Assembly (NCBI RefSeq): GCF_016406145.1
Contig: NZ_CP066306.1
Span: forward strand, 4,092,001 to 4,156,000
Direction: 5' to 3'
Length of the DNA: 64,000 bases
From: Pseudomonas putida
GTDB lineage: Bacteria > Pseudomonadota > Gammaproteobacteria > Pseudomonadales > Pseudomonadaceae
Made by a program: the position numbers and the translations under genes. Below are positions 44,315 through 54,693 of the stretch, one piece after another; position 1 is the stretch's first letter; every line of letters begins with the position of its first letter. The notes beneath the pieces are model-generated. The model was given only the letters and a program-made list of their open reading frames with translations. It was not told the origin of the DNA and did not search any database.

Positions 44315-47300
44315 TCAGCCCGGCATCCAGCCGCTGTACCAATGCTGAACGTGCTCTTCGCGCAGCACATAGTCACGCAGCACTTCCTGCTTCAGACGGT
44401 CGCCCTGGCGGAAACTTTCGTCGGGGTCCGCCAAGTGCATGCGGATCGCCTCCAGCCACTCGGCCGTGCTGTTGGTCTTGATCCGCGTGCACGGCAAGTA
44501 GCCTTCATAAGCACGGGTGTCGGTGACGATCACCGGGTACCCGCACGCGCCATATTCCAGCAAGCGCAAGTTGCTCTTGCAGTCATTGAAGATGTGGTAC
44601 TCCAGCGGCGCCAAGGCCAGGTCCAGATTCAGGCTGGCGAGCTTGGCCGGGTACAGCTCCAGGGGCACCGGCGGATGGAACTCGCTGATGTACGGCCGCA
44701 ATGCCGGCGGACACATACCGAAGAACACCCATTCAACTTCGTTCGCCAAGGTCCTGACCACCTCGGCAATCACTTCCAGGTCGCCGGTATGGCTGGTGCC
44801 ACCACCCCAACCAACCCGCGGCTTGCGCGCGCTGCGGCGCTGGCTACGCAAACCGCTCCAGAGCTGCTCGGCCAGCATGTTCGGCATTACCCGGATATCG
44901 CTATGGGTGTCATGCAGCGCATCCGCCAGCGCCTGGGTCGAGACCACCAGCCGATCACAGCGTTCGATACCTCGGCGCAGAGATTTTTCCAGATCTTTTG
45001 GCGTGTGCTTGAGGTGCCCGTTCTTCTTCGGCACATCAATCACGTAGTCGTCCAGCTCGTAGATGCAAAAGCCCTTGGAGAAGGTCTTGAGTCGCTCGAT
45101 CTCCTTGACGAACCCTTCGGTATAACGCCCCTGCAGAATTGCCACATCCGGCGAGCTGCGTTCCAGTTCGACGTTGCTCGGTATCTCGAAGTACTGCTGC
45201 TGGGTCACCCAGCCAGCTTTCTCCAGCTCGACCAGCGGCTGGATCACCCGGTAATGCCCGACCGCAGTCTTGTTCATTGGCAACGCCAGCACATGGGGCA
45301 GTGGACGGCTGACGAAGGGCGTCCAGGCGGCCTTGAGGCCCGGATCCAGGCAGAAGCTGGAGCCGTTCAGGGACAGGTTGATATTGTAAGCGGGGTCACG
45401 CGCCACCACCGGCATCCAGGCCTTGAAGAAGGCATCATGCTGCTGCGCCAGCTGGGCCTGGCGCTCGGCTTCAGCCTGCGCATCGATCGCCGCCGGCGCT
45501 GGCGGGTCCAGTACCAGCCGGGCATCCGGCGCCCACACCACGAGGTACCCGGCTTCGCCCAGGCGCAGACCCAGGTCGATATCGCTAAAGGCCAGGCTGA
45601 ACACGCTTTCATTGAGCCCGCCTAACGACAGGAACAGCTCTTTGCGCACCAACAGGCAGTCAGCGCCAACAGCAGAATAATTCTGCGCCACTTGCAAGCG
45701 CTGCATGTAACCGCCCGCCTCCATGGGCTCGCCCACGAACGGTGACCCCACGGCGCCACGCAGGCCCAGCACGCCACCCGCATGCACGATCAGGCCATGA
45801 GCGTTGCAGAGCTTGGCACCGACCGCTCCGACTTCAGGGCGCTGGCCATGGCTGAGCATTGCGTCGAGCCAGTCTGGCTCGGTGACCACAGCGAACGGGC
45901 TCAACATCAACAGGTATTCACCCCGGGCGTGTTGCGCGGCAAGGTTCTGCACAGCGGCGAAGCTGGCCTGCTCGCCCAGCGTCAGGACCCGCAACTTGTC
46001 TTCGCCCAGCTGTTGCAGGGCGGTGAGCCAGGCGTGGGTCTCACCACCTTGACTGGCATTGTCGACAATCAGCACTTCGTAGTGACCGTAGGCAGTCTTC
46101 TCAAGCACGCTTTCCAGGCAGCGCTCGAGGGCCGGCAACTGATCCTGGGCACTGATCACCAGGCTTACCAGTGGCTGGGTGGCGTGCAGGTAGCGGACCT
46201 GGTTGATTGCCCCGCCGCTGTTCTGCAGCCGGTAGGTCACGCCCAAGCGCTTGAGGTGGGCATCCAGCAGTTTCGGATTTTCCGCTACCACTGCCTCCGA
46301 AGACAGCCAGGCAGCGTAGCTGAACGCGCTCTCGGCCAGCACTTCCGGAATGTGTTCGATGGCATGGGGGCCGCGGCTTTCCACAAGCCGCCAGAGCAGT
46401 TCATGGGGCGCCAGCTCGCGATATCCGGGCGCGAAACCGCCCAATGCCCGCAAGGCGTCAAGCGAGAACGCCAGCATGCGACCGGTATAGGGGTATCCGC
46501 GCATCAAATCGAGGTTGAAGTCGGGCTTGAACACCGGCTCCACGGACGCCTCATCCCGCACTCCCCCCTCATCGCCATAGCAGCAGGCGATCTGCGGGCG
46601 CGACACGACCCGCTCGGCCAGGAGCATCAGGCTGAAGGCATTGAGCCGGTCGCCAGCACGCAGCAGGTAGATCCAGTCCACCCCGCCCAACTGGCCAAGC
46701 GCCGTGTTCAGTTGTTCGGCCCAGTCAGCCTGCAAAGGCTGGCTGACCCGCCGCACATGCGGACCGCCTGGCAGCGGTGAGCGTGACAGTACCAGCGTCA
46801 TCTCTGCGCCATAAGCCTGGCGCTCGATGCTGTCCAGGGTGACTTGCAGAGCTTGTGCATCGCCCTCGCTGTCGATAACCACAGGTACGATACGCGGACG
46901 CATTGGCCAGTGCTCGCTAAGACGCATCAGCCGCGCGAGTACCAACGGGTCCTGCCTGCAAGCCAGCCACTTCCCGTACAGTTCGGAGAAACTGTCGCTG
47001 TCGCTGCCGACATGGGATTCCTGAATCGCCTGCAGGCAGCGCAGGGTATGGATCAGGAACAGGTTCTCCCAGATACGCGGGGTATCGCCCTCGTCGCCCT
47101 GGAGGATTTGCACCCGCACCCAACCGGAGAAAGGCTCACGTGCTGCAGTACGAGCGGCGAACATGTCGCGCAGGTGTTGTGATTCACTGGTAGCGGCAGC
47201 CTTCACATCACTCTGGCGACGCATTTGGTCGGGATGAACCCGCTCGACACAGTGCACCCCGGCGGTCACGCCCAAATGCCCGCGACGCAGCAGGCACACG

Positions 47301-47896
47301 AACAACACGAAATCGAGCATTGCCACAAAGCCCGGCGCCAGCGCAGGCAGCAATTCACGCAGATCGCGGGTACGCACCAGCACGCTGCTCAGCCCGCCGA
47401 TGAAGTTGAGCTGGCGGGTCTCGAAGAAATCCAGCAGGTCGTCACCGTTGAACAGTGTGTCGCCAAAGGTGACCGGGCTGGTTTCCAGGCGCTGCGGCAG
47501 AATGTGATCTTCAGCATCGACCAAGTGACGCCTGGCCGCGACCAGGCTTACATCGTCATGGGCCTGGAACAGACGCACCTGGCTGGACACGCAATCGGCC
47601 ATCAGGCGGTCATCGTCACAGAGGAACTTGATGTAGTCGCCCTGGCTCTGCTCTAGCCCGTGTTGCAGATTCCCGACAAACCCCAGCGGTTGCGGGTTAC
47701 GCAAGTAAGTCAGCGGATGACGTGCAAGACTGCGTAGCTCATCGACCACCGCCTCGATCTGCGTACCTGGGCTGTCGTCGCAGACGATGACTTCGAGGTT
47801 TGCGTAATCCTGAGCCAGGGCGCTGACCAGAGCAGAACGGAAGTAACGGGGGTTGCAGGCGGGAATGACGAGGCTGACTAGAGGGGCTGGGTTCAC
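44315..47896 (-). CDS. 1193-aa multi-module flagellin glycosyltransferase (GT2-GT2-GT2-GT4)
   Basis: Four modules: GT2 at about 5-235 (PLVSLVIPACNPRYFRSALVSAL; FLCDDDRLM), a more divergent GT2-like part at about 335-540 (LLRAGDRLNAF; YGDEGGVRD), GT2 at about 575-800 (LVSLVISAQDQLPALERCLESVL; VLIVDNASQ), and a GT4 at about 865-1193 (ALPMNKTAVGHYRVIQPLVELEKAGW; PRVGWGGGTSHTGDLEV; YHIFNDCKSNLRLLEYGACGYPVIVTDT). Size, position between flgL and fliC and architecture resemble P. syringae Fgt1-type flagellin glycosyltransferases. GTG start at 47896. It may add several sugars in sequence. Confidence 0.88.
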   Translation of the reverse strand: MNPAPLVSLVIPACNPRYFRSALVSALAQDYANLEVIVCDDSPGTQIEAVVDELRSLARHPLTYLRNPQPLGFVGNLQHGLEQSQGDYIKFLCDDDRLMADCVSSQVRLFQAHDDVSLVAARRHLVDAEDHILPQRLETSPVTFGDTLFNGDDLLDFFETRQLNFIGGLSSVLVRTRDLRELLPALAPGFVAMLDFVLFVCLLRRGHLGVTAGVHCVERVHPDQMRRQSDVKAAATSESQHLRDMFAARTAAREPFSGWVRVQILQGDEGDTPRIWENLFLIHTLRCLQAIQESHVGSDSDSFSELYGKWLACRQDPLVLARLMRLSEHWPMRPRIVPVVIDSEGDAQALQVTLDSIERQAYGAEMTLVLSRSPLPGGPHVRRVSQPLQADWAEQLNTALGQLGGVDWIYLLRAGDRLNAFSLMLLAERVVSRPQIACCYGDEGGVRDEASVEPVFKPDFNLDLMRGYPYTGRMLAFSLDALRALGGFAPGYRELAPHELLWRLVESRGPHAIEHIPEVLAESAFSYAAWLSSEAVVAENPKLLDAHLKRLGVTYRLQNSGGAINQVRYLHATQPLVSLVISAQDQLPALERCLESVLEKTAYGHYEVLIVDNASQGGETHAWLTALQQLGEDKLRVLTLGEQASFAAVQNLAAQHARGEYLLMLSPFAVVTEPDWLDAMLSHGQRPEVGAVGAKLCNAHGLIVHAGGVLGLRGAVGSPFVGEPMEAGGYMQRLQVAQNYSAVGADCLLVRKELFLSLGGLNESVFSLAFSDIDLGLRLGEAGYLVVWAPDARLVLDPPAPAAIDAQAEAERQAQLAQQHDAFFKAWMPVVARDPAYNINLSLNGSSFCLDPGLKAAWTPFVSRPLPHVLALPMNKTAVGHYRVIQPLVELEKAGWVTQQQYFEIPSNVELERSSPDVAILQGRYTEGFVKEIERLKTFSKGFCIYELDDYVIDVPKKNGHLKHTPKDLEKSLRRGIERCDRLVVSTQALADALHDTHSDIRVMPNMLAEQLWSGLRSQRRSARKPRVGWGGGTSHTGDLEVIAEVVRTLANEVEWVFFGMCPPALRPYISEFHPPVPLELYPAKLASLNLDLALAPLEYHIFNDCKSNLRLLEYGACGYPVIVTDTRAYEGYLPCTRIKTNSTAEWLEAIRMHLADPDESFRQGDRLKQEVLRDYVLREEHVQHWYSGWMPG

Positions 47897-47965
47897 GAGG
47901 AAATCTCTCGACCGATGACTGCCCGCAGGGAATTCAGAACAGTCGATACTACGGGGAAATCAATG

Positions 47966-48004
47966 CGCCTTCACCGCGTACCCGAGGGGTAAGCGGTGAA
48001 GGCG
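47966..48004. terminator. Large hairpin after flgL
   Basis: CGCCTTCACCGC (47966-47977) pairs exactly with GCGGTGAAGGCG (47993-48004), and inside it TACCC pairs with GGGTA around GAG. This 39-base, very stable stem starts 10 bases after the flgL stop on the minus strand. No T-run follows, so it is either a factor-assisted terminator or an mRNA 3'-protecting stem between the flgK/L operon and the glycosyltransferase gene. Confidence 0.65.
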
Positions 48005-48014
48005 ACAGGCGCAC

Positions 48015-49589
48015 TTAACCGATGGCGTTGAACAGGCTCAGCTGGCTGACGCGTGCGAAAGCCGCCTGCGAAGCCTGGAGCAAGGTCTGCTGCTGGGTAA
48101 GGCGGACAAGCACTGTGGCAGGGTCCGAGTCACGGATCGACGACTGCGTGGTGCTGTTGGCAATGCTCAGACTCTCGTTGGTGTTTTGCTGGATTTCCAG
48201 CGCCTTGCCACGGGCACCGATATCGGTGACTGCCGTGTTGAGCGCGTCCTGACCGCTCTGGATGTTGGCGATGGCCGAATCCAGGTCCGCACGCAGTTGC
48301 TGGTAGGCGGCGTTGTCGCCGTCGATCGGCTTGCTCAACGCCGTACGCAACTGGGCGACGGTGTCCAGAACGTTCTGGGTCTGGTGGTTGTCGACGTTCA
48401 CCACGTACTGGTCACCGGACTGCTGCGCGGGCGTGCTGGTGAAGGTGAAGTCCACACCGGCAGCCGAGGCGACGTTGCCAGTCATGGCACCACTGGCCAC
48501 CGGGCGGCTGTCAGCGGTCAGCGGCTGGGCATAGAGTTCGAAGTCCGTGGCACTGGTGAACTTGATGACCGCACCGCCATTGGGAAACATGGCTTTGTAC
48601 TGGGCCGGATCAGTGATGCTGATCGAAGATACCTGAGCACTCGACGGGTTGCCCGGGCTACGGGTCGCAGTGATGGTATCGGGCTTGCTTTGCAGGGTGA
48701 AGGTATGACCTGCCACCGCTGCATCCGGAACGTCGCCGTCCTGAAGGTTGATGTTCAGCCGCATGTCCACACCACGGAAGCTGATCATCGATCCGCCTAC
48801 GGTATCGGGATCGAATTTACCACCCTGGGTGGCCTCGGCGGTCACATCGTTGCCCAAGCTGTCGGTGATGCTGAACTCGGTACTGCTGAGCATGGTGACT
48901 GTGTACGGCTGACCACTACGGAAGCGATCGTTGTACGTGACGCTGCCGGACACTTGCCCATTGGACAGCTTCACGCGGCCGTCATCCACCGCGGGGGAGC
49001 TCAGGCTGGTTTCGGTGCGACTGGTGTTGAGGGCTTGCTCGAACACGCTATAGCCAGAGCTGTTGCCGGCCATCTTGAGCATGTCACCGACCTGCAGCTC
49101 CAGCTGGGTCTGGTCACCCTGATAAGAGTAGGTACCATCGGCGTTGCGCACGAACGGCGCGGTGTCGGTACTGGAGCCGGCAAACAGGTACTGGCCATTC
49201 TCATCACGGCTGTTCATGAGGCTCAACAGCTGGTCTTCCAACTGCCCCAGCTCGGCTGCCTTGGCCTTGCGTTCGGTGTCGGTGTAGCCGGCGTTACCCG
49301 ACTCGATTGCCAGCTCGTTGACCCGCGTCAGGATCGTGTTGATCGAATTGAGCGTGGTCTCGGTCTGGTTCAGCGAGTTGGTGATGTTTGTCGCGTTGGT
49401 CTTGTACTGGGCCAGCATGTCTGCCTGATTACCCAGCTGCAGCAGACGTGCAGCCCCCACCGGATCATCGGCAGCGGTGTTGACCCTGACGAAGGAACTG
49501 GCCTCTTCGTTGGTCTTGATCAGGTTGGAATAGTTGCGCTGGTAGTTCGCCGCGCTGGTCTGGTAGAACTGGGCCGTGGAAATACGCAT
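48015..49589 (-). CDS. flgL: Hook-filament junction protein FlgL
   Basis: A 524-aa HAP3. The N-terminal MRISTAQFYQTSAANYQRNYSNL and the C-terminal TVLVRLTQQQTLLQASQAAFARVSQLSLFNAIG are the conserved coiled ends; the centre is variable and relatively long for FlgL. It joins hook and filament with FlgK. It is the last gene of the flgF-L operon, with a large hairpin after it. Confidence 0.96.
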   Translation of the reverse strand: MRISTAQFYQTSAANYQRNYSNLIKTNEEASSFVRVNTAADDPVGAARLLQLGNQADMLAQYKTNATNITNSLNQTETTLNSINTILTRVNELAIESGNAGYTDTERKAKAAELGQLEDQLLSLMNSRDENGQYLFAGSSTDTAPFVRNADGTYSYQGDQTQLELQVGDMLKMAGNSSGYSVFEQALNTSRTETSLSSPAVDDGRVKLSNGQVSGSVTYNDRFRSGQPYTVTMLSSTEFSITDSLGNDVTAEATQGGKFDPDTVGGSMISFRGVDMRLNINLQDGDVPDAAVAGHTFTLQSKPDTITATRSPGNPSSAQVSSISITDPAQYKAMFPNGGAVIKFTSATDFELYAQPLTADSRPVASGAMTGNVASAAGVDFTFTSTPAQQSGDQYVVNVDNHQTQNVLDTVAQLRTALSKPIDGDNAAYQQLRADLDSAIANIQSGQDALNTAVTDIGARGKALEIQQNTNESLSIANSTTQSSIRDSDPATVLVRLTQQQTLLQASQAAFARVSQLSLFNAIG

Positions 49590-49602
49590 GGATCAATACT
49601 CC

Positions 49603-51651
49603 TTAAAGCGCAGCGATCAGGGTGTTGAAGATGTCCTGCGCCGTCTTGATGATCTGCGACGAGGCCGTGTAGTACTGCTGGTACTTGATCAGGTTGCTGG
49701 CTTCCTCATCGAGCTGCACGCCGGACAACGAGTCGCGGGCGCCGGCAGCCTGAGTCAGAATGACGCCGGTTGCCTGGGTATCCATCTGGCCCTGCTTGGC
49801 CTGGGCACCCACACTTTCCACCAGTTTGCCGTAGGCATCGGTGATGCTGATGCCCTTGGTCGAACCGATGTCCATCGTCTGTTTGGTCTGCAGCTCCTGC
49901 AGGGACAGTGCATTGCGGTTGTCCGAGGAGCCTGCGCCGGTCAACGATACGGTAAAGCTGTCGCCATTCTTGGGCGAGCCGGCTACATCCATCTCGAAGC
50001 TGAATGACTTCTGGACGCCACTGGCGTCATTGATCGGGTTGCCCGAGGCATCGATCATTGGCACATCGAGCTTCAGAGTATTGCTTTGCCCCGGAATGAA
50101 GGTGCCGGTGCCAATGCTGTTGCCCCTGGCATCGAAGGCTTCGTAGGTTTGCGGTGAGGTGGTTTCGTCACCGAACACCAGGCGCACCGGGGTGGAATAC
50201 TTTATCCCGGTTTGCAGCTCCAGACGCTGGGCAGGGTCGGCGATGTCCAGCACCGAGGTCAGGACCGGCTGGGTGATGACCCCGGTACCGGAATTGCCGC
50301 TGCCGGACGTGGCGGTCAGCGGTGCGGCCAAGGCCAGCCGTTTGGCGTCGGTGAGCACCACGTCGATTTCTGCCGAGGCATTGCGGGTCGGGGTGATCTT
50401 GAAGCTGTCCCCCACTGCAGCGGTACCGCTCTTGAGATCGATGCTGAAACCGTCGATCACCGGTGCCGGGTCGTCGTTGGTGCTATAGGTGCCCATGTCC
50501 GTGCCGTCCGGCAGCTTCTTGACCTGGAACTTGTCCGCGGTCGGGCCAACGAACGTCACCTGATAGTCACTGGTGCTCAGCTTGCCGGTATCTCGAATGA
50601 CCACATTCAGGGCGGCGTCGCCAGCATTGCCAATCTTGGCAGTACTGCGCGCAGACATGGCTTTGTCGCTGTTGATGTCGCCAAACAGAGCAGCGCCGAA
50701 TTCACCGTTCTTGTCGATACCTTGGCCGAGCTGCGAGTTGATCTGCTGCGACACCACCAGCGCGATACGACCCAGCTCGTTCATGGCCGGCGCCAGGGTT
50801 TCACTGCGGTAGCGCAGCAGCCCACCCATTTCACCGCCGGTGATGCTGTTGGTGATATCCATGGTGGTGCTGCCACGATCGAGCTTGATCGCAAACTGCG
50901 TAGGGTCGGTGGCGCTTGGTTCAGCGCTCATCTTGTTGGTGGTCTTGCCCAGTACCAGCGACTGGCCGTTCTTCAGGTAGACGTCGATATTGCCGTCACG
51001 CTCAACGGTTTGCACGCCCACCAACTCATTGAGCTGCCGCACGGCCTCGTTGCGCTGATCGAGCAGGTCGTTGGGCTGGCCGTTGATCGCAGAAACCTTG
51101 GAAATCTGCTCGTTGTACTGCGCGATACTGGAGGTCAGCTCGTTGATCCGGGCGGTCATCGAGCTCAGGTTGCCATTGATGTTGGTGTTCTGCTCCTTGA
51201 ACTGGGCAGACAGGCTGTTGAAACGATTGGCCAACGCATCGGCATTGCTTAACAACAGCTGGCGGGAAGCATCTTCGGTCGGCTTGTTGGCGGCGCTCTG
51301 CAAGGCGGAAAAGAAGTTGGTCAGCGCGCCAGTGATACCGGTGTTGCTGTCAGACAACAAGTTGTTGAGCGGCGTGACCTGATTCAGGTAGGCGGTGCTG
51401 TCACTGTTGAGCGAGGTGGCGGTCTGCAACTGTGCATCCAGGAAGGCGTTGTACACCCGGCGCACATCCGCCAGCGTCGTACCGGTGCCCATGAACAACT
51501 GGCCTTCCTGGAGCGAGCCTTTGGCACGCTGGATGTTCTGCTGACGGGAGTACCCGGCGACATCGGCGTTGGCGATGTTGTTGCCTGTGGTATGCAGACC
51601 CGACTGGGAGGCCGACAATCCCGACATGCCAATGTTGATCAAACTCGCCAT
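49603..51651 (-). CDS. flgK: Hook-associated protein FlgK
   Basis: A 682-aa HAP1. The N-terminus LINIGMSGLSASQSGLHTTGNNIANADVAGYSRQ is the rod/hook signature, and the C-terminus QLDEEASNLIKYQQYYTASSQIIKTAQDIFNTLIAAL is typical. It is a hook-filament junction protein. It lies 12 bases after flgJ and 13 bases before flgL. Confidence 0.97.
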   Translation of the reverse strand: MASLINIGMSGLSASQSGLHTTGNNIANADVAGYSRQQNIQRAKGSLQEGQLFMGTGTTLADVRRVYNAFLDAQLQTATSLNSDSTAYLNQVTPLNNLLSDSNTGITGALTNFFSALQSAANKPTEDASRQLLLSNADALANRFNSLSAQFKEQNTNINGNLSSMTARINELTSSIAQYNEQISKVSAINGQPNDLLDQRNEAVRQLNELVGVQTVERDGNIDVYLKNGQSLVLGKTTNKMSAEPSATDPTQFAIKLDRGSTTMDITNSITGGEMGGLLRYRSETLAPAMNELGRIALVVSQQINSQLGQGIDKNGEFGAALFGDINSDKAMSARSTAKIGNAGDAALNVVIRDTGKLSTSDYQVTFVGPTADKFQVKKLPDGTDMGTYSTNDDPAPVIDGFSIDLKSGTAAVGDSFKITPTRNASAEIDVVLTDAKRLALAAPLTATSGSGNSGTGVITQPVLTSVLDIADPAQRLELQTGIKYSTPVRLVFGDETTSPQTYEAFDARGNSIGTGTFIPGQSNTLKLDVPMIDASGNPINDASGVQKSFSFEMDVAGSPKNGDSFTVSLTGAGSSDNRNALSLQELQTKQTMDIGSTKGISITDAYGKLVESVGAQAKQGQMDTQATGVILTQAAGARDSLSGVQLDEEASNLIKYQQYYTASSQIIKTAQDIFNTLIAAL

Positions 51652-51663
51652 GTTTCCATACCC

Positions 51664-52830
51664 TTAAAGTGGTGTTGTGGTACCGAGCGATGCATAGCTC
51701 TCGTACGACTTCATCTGTCTTGCGATCTGCGAGATCTTGCTGGCGTAATTCGGGTCGGTGGCGTACCCGGCCTTTTGCAACTCTTGCACGAACTGTTCTG
51801 GCTTATCGGCCGCCTTCACCGCTTCTTGATAGCGGGAATTGTTCTGCAGCAGGCTCACCAGGTCGTGGAAGCTGTCCTGATAGGAATCGTAGGAGCGGAA
51901 CGCTGCGGTCTCCTTGACGAACTGGCCGTCACGGAACTCGCTGGTGATCGCCCGCGCCGAATCGCCTTCCCAATTGCCCGTGGCCTTGATGCCGAACAGG
52001 TTGTGGCTGCTGCTGCCATCGCTGTTGCGCATGACCGACTTGCCCCAGCCGGTTTCCAGGGCGGCCTGGGCCACCAGGTAACGCGGGTCGACACCGATAC
52101 GCTTGGCGGCTTGTTCGGCCATCGGCAGCATGGTGGCGACGAATGCGTCGCTGTCGGCGAACGCTTTCTTCGGCGCCAAAGGAGGCTGCGCCACGGCACG
52201 GCCGGTGATGCGCAGGCCGCGTTCGGGCACGGCGAAGCTTTGCGCCACCTGCTGCCCATCGCGGGCCGGCACGGCGGCGGTATTGGTGGCTGCCGCCGGG
52301 TTGACCGCCGAGGGCACGATACCGGCCAGCAAGCGGTCGGTCAGCTTGCCCGGCAACGCCAGGCGCCGTGAATTGAGCGCGGCAACGTCGTTGCGGCTGG
52401 CAGCAGACTGCGCGGCATGTACCGGGTCGGCCACCTTGTTGCCCCACAGCGCCGGCGCACTGCCCTCGATACGCGGGAACGGGCTGGTGTTGACCGGCGC
52501 GCTCTTGTTCTTCGACAGCTGGCGCACCAGCACGTCCTGCAGGCCGATACCGCCGCCCTCGCGAGACATGCTCACAGCCAGCTGCTGGTCGTACATGTCG
52601 CGGTACTGCTTGACCGTCGCGCTGTTCATCGGGTTGTCATCGGCCAGTACATCACTGGCCTTGCGCGAGGCCTTGAGCATTTCGCTGATGAACAGCGACT
52701 CGAACTCCTGGGCCACCTTGCGCACGTTGGCGTCGCTGTCGCGATCACCGTGCTTGAGCGAGCTCAGGCGATTGAGGTCGGTGTAGGCGCCGCTGTCGGC
52801 CGCGCTGGAAACCAGACTTTTCGAGTTCAT
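51664..52830 (-). CDS. flgJ: Rod-cap and peptidoglycan hydrolase FlgJ
   Basis: A 388-aa two-domain protein. The N-terminal rod-binding domain (about 20-120: VAQEFESLFISEMLKASRKASDVLADDNPMNSATVKQYRDMYDQQLAVSMSREGGIGLQ) caps the growing rod. The C-terminal glucosaminidase domain (about 225-385) has the catalytic Glu in AQAALETGWGKS and the motif NLFGIKATGNWEGDS. It cuts a path through peptidoglycan. Proline/Ala-rich linker in between. Length typical for gammaproteobacteria with the dual-domain form. Confidence 0.97.
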   Translation of the reverse strand: MNSKSLVSSAADSGAYTDLNRLSSLKHGDRDSDANVRKVAQEFESLFISEMLKASRKASDVLADDNPMNSATVKQYRDMYDQQLAVSMSREGGGIGLQDVLVRQLSKNKSAPVNTSPFPRIEGSAPALWGNKVADPVHAAQSAASRNDVAALNSRRLALPGKLTDRLLAGIVPSAVNPAAATNTAAVPARDGQQVAQSFAVPERGLRITGRAVAQPPLAPKKAFADSDAFVATMLPMAEQAAKRIGVDPRYLVAQAALETGWGKSVMRNSDGSSSHNLFGIKATGNWEGDSARAITSEFRDGQFVKETAAFRSYDSYQDSFHDLVSLLQNNSRYQEAVKAADKPEQFVQELQKAGYATDPNYASKISQIARQMKSYESYASLGTTTPL

Positions 52831-52841
52831 GCGTGGCGTCC

Positions 52842-53957
52842 TCAGATCACGATCAGGTCGGCCTGCAAGGCGCCGGCCTGTTTCAGGGCTTCGAGGATGG
52901 CCATCAGGTCGCTGGGCGCTGCGCCGACCTGGTTCACCGCACGGACGATTTCATCCAGCGTGGTGCCCGGGCCGAACTTGAACATCGGCTTTGCTTCCTG
53001 TTGCGCGTTGACCCGCGAGCGAGGCACCACAGCCGTCTCGCCATTGGAGAACGGCCCCGGCTGGCTGACGATCGGGTCTTCGGTGATGGTCACGGTGAGG
53101 CTGCCGTGGGTCACCGCCGCCGGCGAAACCTTGACGTTCTGGCCGATCACGATGGTGCCGGTACGCGAATTGATGATGACCTTGGCAACGGCCTGGCCCG
53201 GGTCGATCTCCAGGTTTTCAAGGATCGACAGGTAGTCCACACGCTGGGTCGGGTCCATCGGCGCACTGACGCGCACCGAACCGCCATCCACGGCCTGGGC
53301 GACGCCTGGGCCGAGCAGTTCGTTGACCTTGTCGACGATACGTTTGGCGGTAGTGAAGTCAGGCCGGTTGAGGTTCAGCGTCAGGGTATTGCCCTGGTTG
53401 AAACCGCTCGGTACTGCACGCTCCACCGAAGCGCCGCCAGGGATACGACCTGCCGACGGAACGTTGACGGTGATCTTCGAGCCATCGCGGCCTTCGGCAT
53501 CGAAGCCGCCGACCACCAGGTTGCCCTGGGCGACCGCATAAACGTTGCCGTCGATACCCTTGAGCGGGGTCATCAGCAGGCTGCCGCCGCGCAGGCTCTT
53601 GGAGTTGCCGATCGAGGACACGGTAATGTCCACCACCTGGCCCGGCTTGGCGAATGGCGGCAGGTCGGCATGCACCGACACCGCAGCGACGTTTTTCAGC
53701 TGCACGTTGCCGGAGCCGGCGGGCACTTTGATGCCGAACTGCGACAGCATGTTGTTGAACGTCTGCAGGGTAAATGGCGTCTGGGTGGTCTGGTCACCCG
53801 TGCCGTTAAGCCCCACCACCAGGCCGTAACCGATCAACTGGTTGGAACGCACGCCCGAGATACTGGCGATGTCCTTCAGGCGCTCGGCATGGGCGCCGAA
53901 CGCACAGGACAGAAGCAAGGTTGCGGCAATCAGTTGCCTGACGTTGAACATGTTCAT
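52842..53957 (-). CDS. flgI: Flagellar P-ring protein FlgI
   Basis: A 371-aa periplasmic protein with a signal peptide ([16 protein letters not shown]) then [52 protein letters not shown] and the C-terminus [38 protein letters not shown]. It forms the P ring around the rod; FlgA, encoded at 62036, is its chaperone. ATG 53957, six bases after flgH stops. Confidence 0.97.
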   Translation of the reverse strand: MNMFNVRQLIAATLLLSCAFGAHAERLKDIASISGVRSNQLIGYGLVVGLNGTGDQTTQTPFTLQTFNNMLSQFGIKVPAGSGNVQLKNVAAVSVHADLPPFAKPGQVVDITVSSIGNSKSLRGGSLLMTPLKGIDGNVYAVAQGNLVVGGFDAEGRDGSKITVNVPSAGRIPGGASVERAVPSGFNQGNTLTLNLNRPDFTTAKRIVDKVNELLGPGVAQAVDGGSVRVSAPMDPTQRVDYLSILENLEIDPGQAVAKVIINSRTGTIVIGQNVKVSPAAVTHGSLTVTITEDPIVSQPGPFSNGETAVVPRSRVNAQQEAKPMFKFGPGTTLDEIVRAVNQVGAAPSDLMAILEALKQAGALQADLIVI

Positions 53958-53963
53958 CCGTAC

Positions 53964-54659
53964 TCAGAAGGGCCAAAGCGGGCTGAGGAAGAAACGGTCC
54001 AGCCAACCAGGCTGGCTGGCGTCGGCGAAGGAACCGGTACCCGAATAGGTGATGCGCGCGTCGGCCACACGGGTGGACGGCACTGTGTTGTCGGTGGCGA
54101 TGTCGTCGGCGCGAATCAGGCCGGCAATGCGCACCAGCTCTTCGCCGGTGTTCAGGGTCATCCACTTCTCGCCGCGCACCGCGATGATGCCGTTGGGCAG
54201 CACTTCAGCGACGGTGACGGTGATAGAACCCGTCAGCGTATTGCCTTGGGTGGCCTTGCTGTCGCCCTTGGTGGCACGCTCACCGCTGTAGCCCGCTTCC
54301 AGCGACAGATCGCCGCTGCCGAACGGGTTGTTGGTGCTCGGCGTGGCACCGAACAGCGAGGTCAGGCCGATATTGGCGCTGCTGTCCTTCTGGATCTGCG
54401 AACCGGCATTCTTGCTGGCCGAGGTGCGTTCGTTGAGCGTGATGGTGATGATGTCACCGACGCGGAACGCCTTGCGGTCGCTGTACAGGTTCTGCTCGAA
54501 GCCGGCCTGGTAGATCGAACCGTTGTTGGCCGCTGCCGGCAAAGGGGTGCGCGGCAAAACCGGCGCGTAGTACGGGTCGTTGGGCTTGGCCGTCGGTGCG
54601 ACGCAACCAGCCAGCAACACCGCCCCCCCCAGGGCGAACAGGGACAACAGACGATTCAT
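53964..54659 (-). CDS. flgH: Flagellar L-ring lipoprotein FlgH
   Basis: A 231-aa outer-membrane lipoprotein. The lipobox LLAGC (Cys19) follows a short signal peptide ([19 protein letters not shown]). [20 protein letters not shown] and [31 protein letters not shown] are family signatures. It forms the L ring. It lies between flgG (34-base gap) and flgI. Confidence 0.97.
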   Translation of the reverse strand: MNRLLSLFALGGAVLLAGCVAPTAKPNDPYYAPVLPRTPLPAAANNGSIYQAGFEQNLYSDRKAFRVGDIITITLNERTSASKNAGSQIQKDSSANIGLTSLFGATPSTNNPFGSGDLSLEAGYSGERATKGDSKATQGNTLTGSITVTVAEVLPNGIIAVRGEKWMTLNTGEELVRIAGLIRADDIATDNTVPSTRVADARITYSGTGSFADASQPGWLDRFFLSPLWPF

Positions 54660-54693
54660 GACGCTTACCTCACGGTGTAACAGGGACTTGGGC

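Noticed and set aside
44315..47896. Possible fusion or frameshift artefact joining several glycosyltransferase genes.
   Set aside because: The frame is continuous over 1193 codons and the GT2/GT4 architecture is known in Fgt-type flagellin glycosyltransferases.
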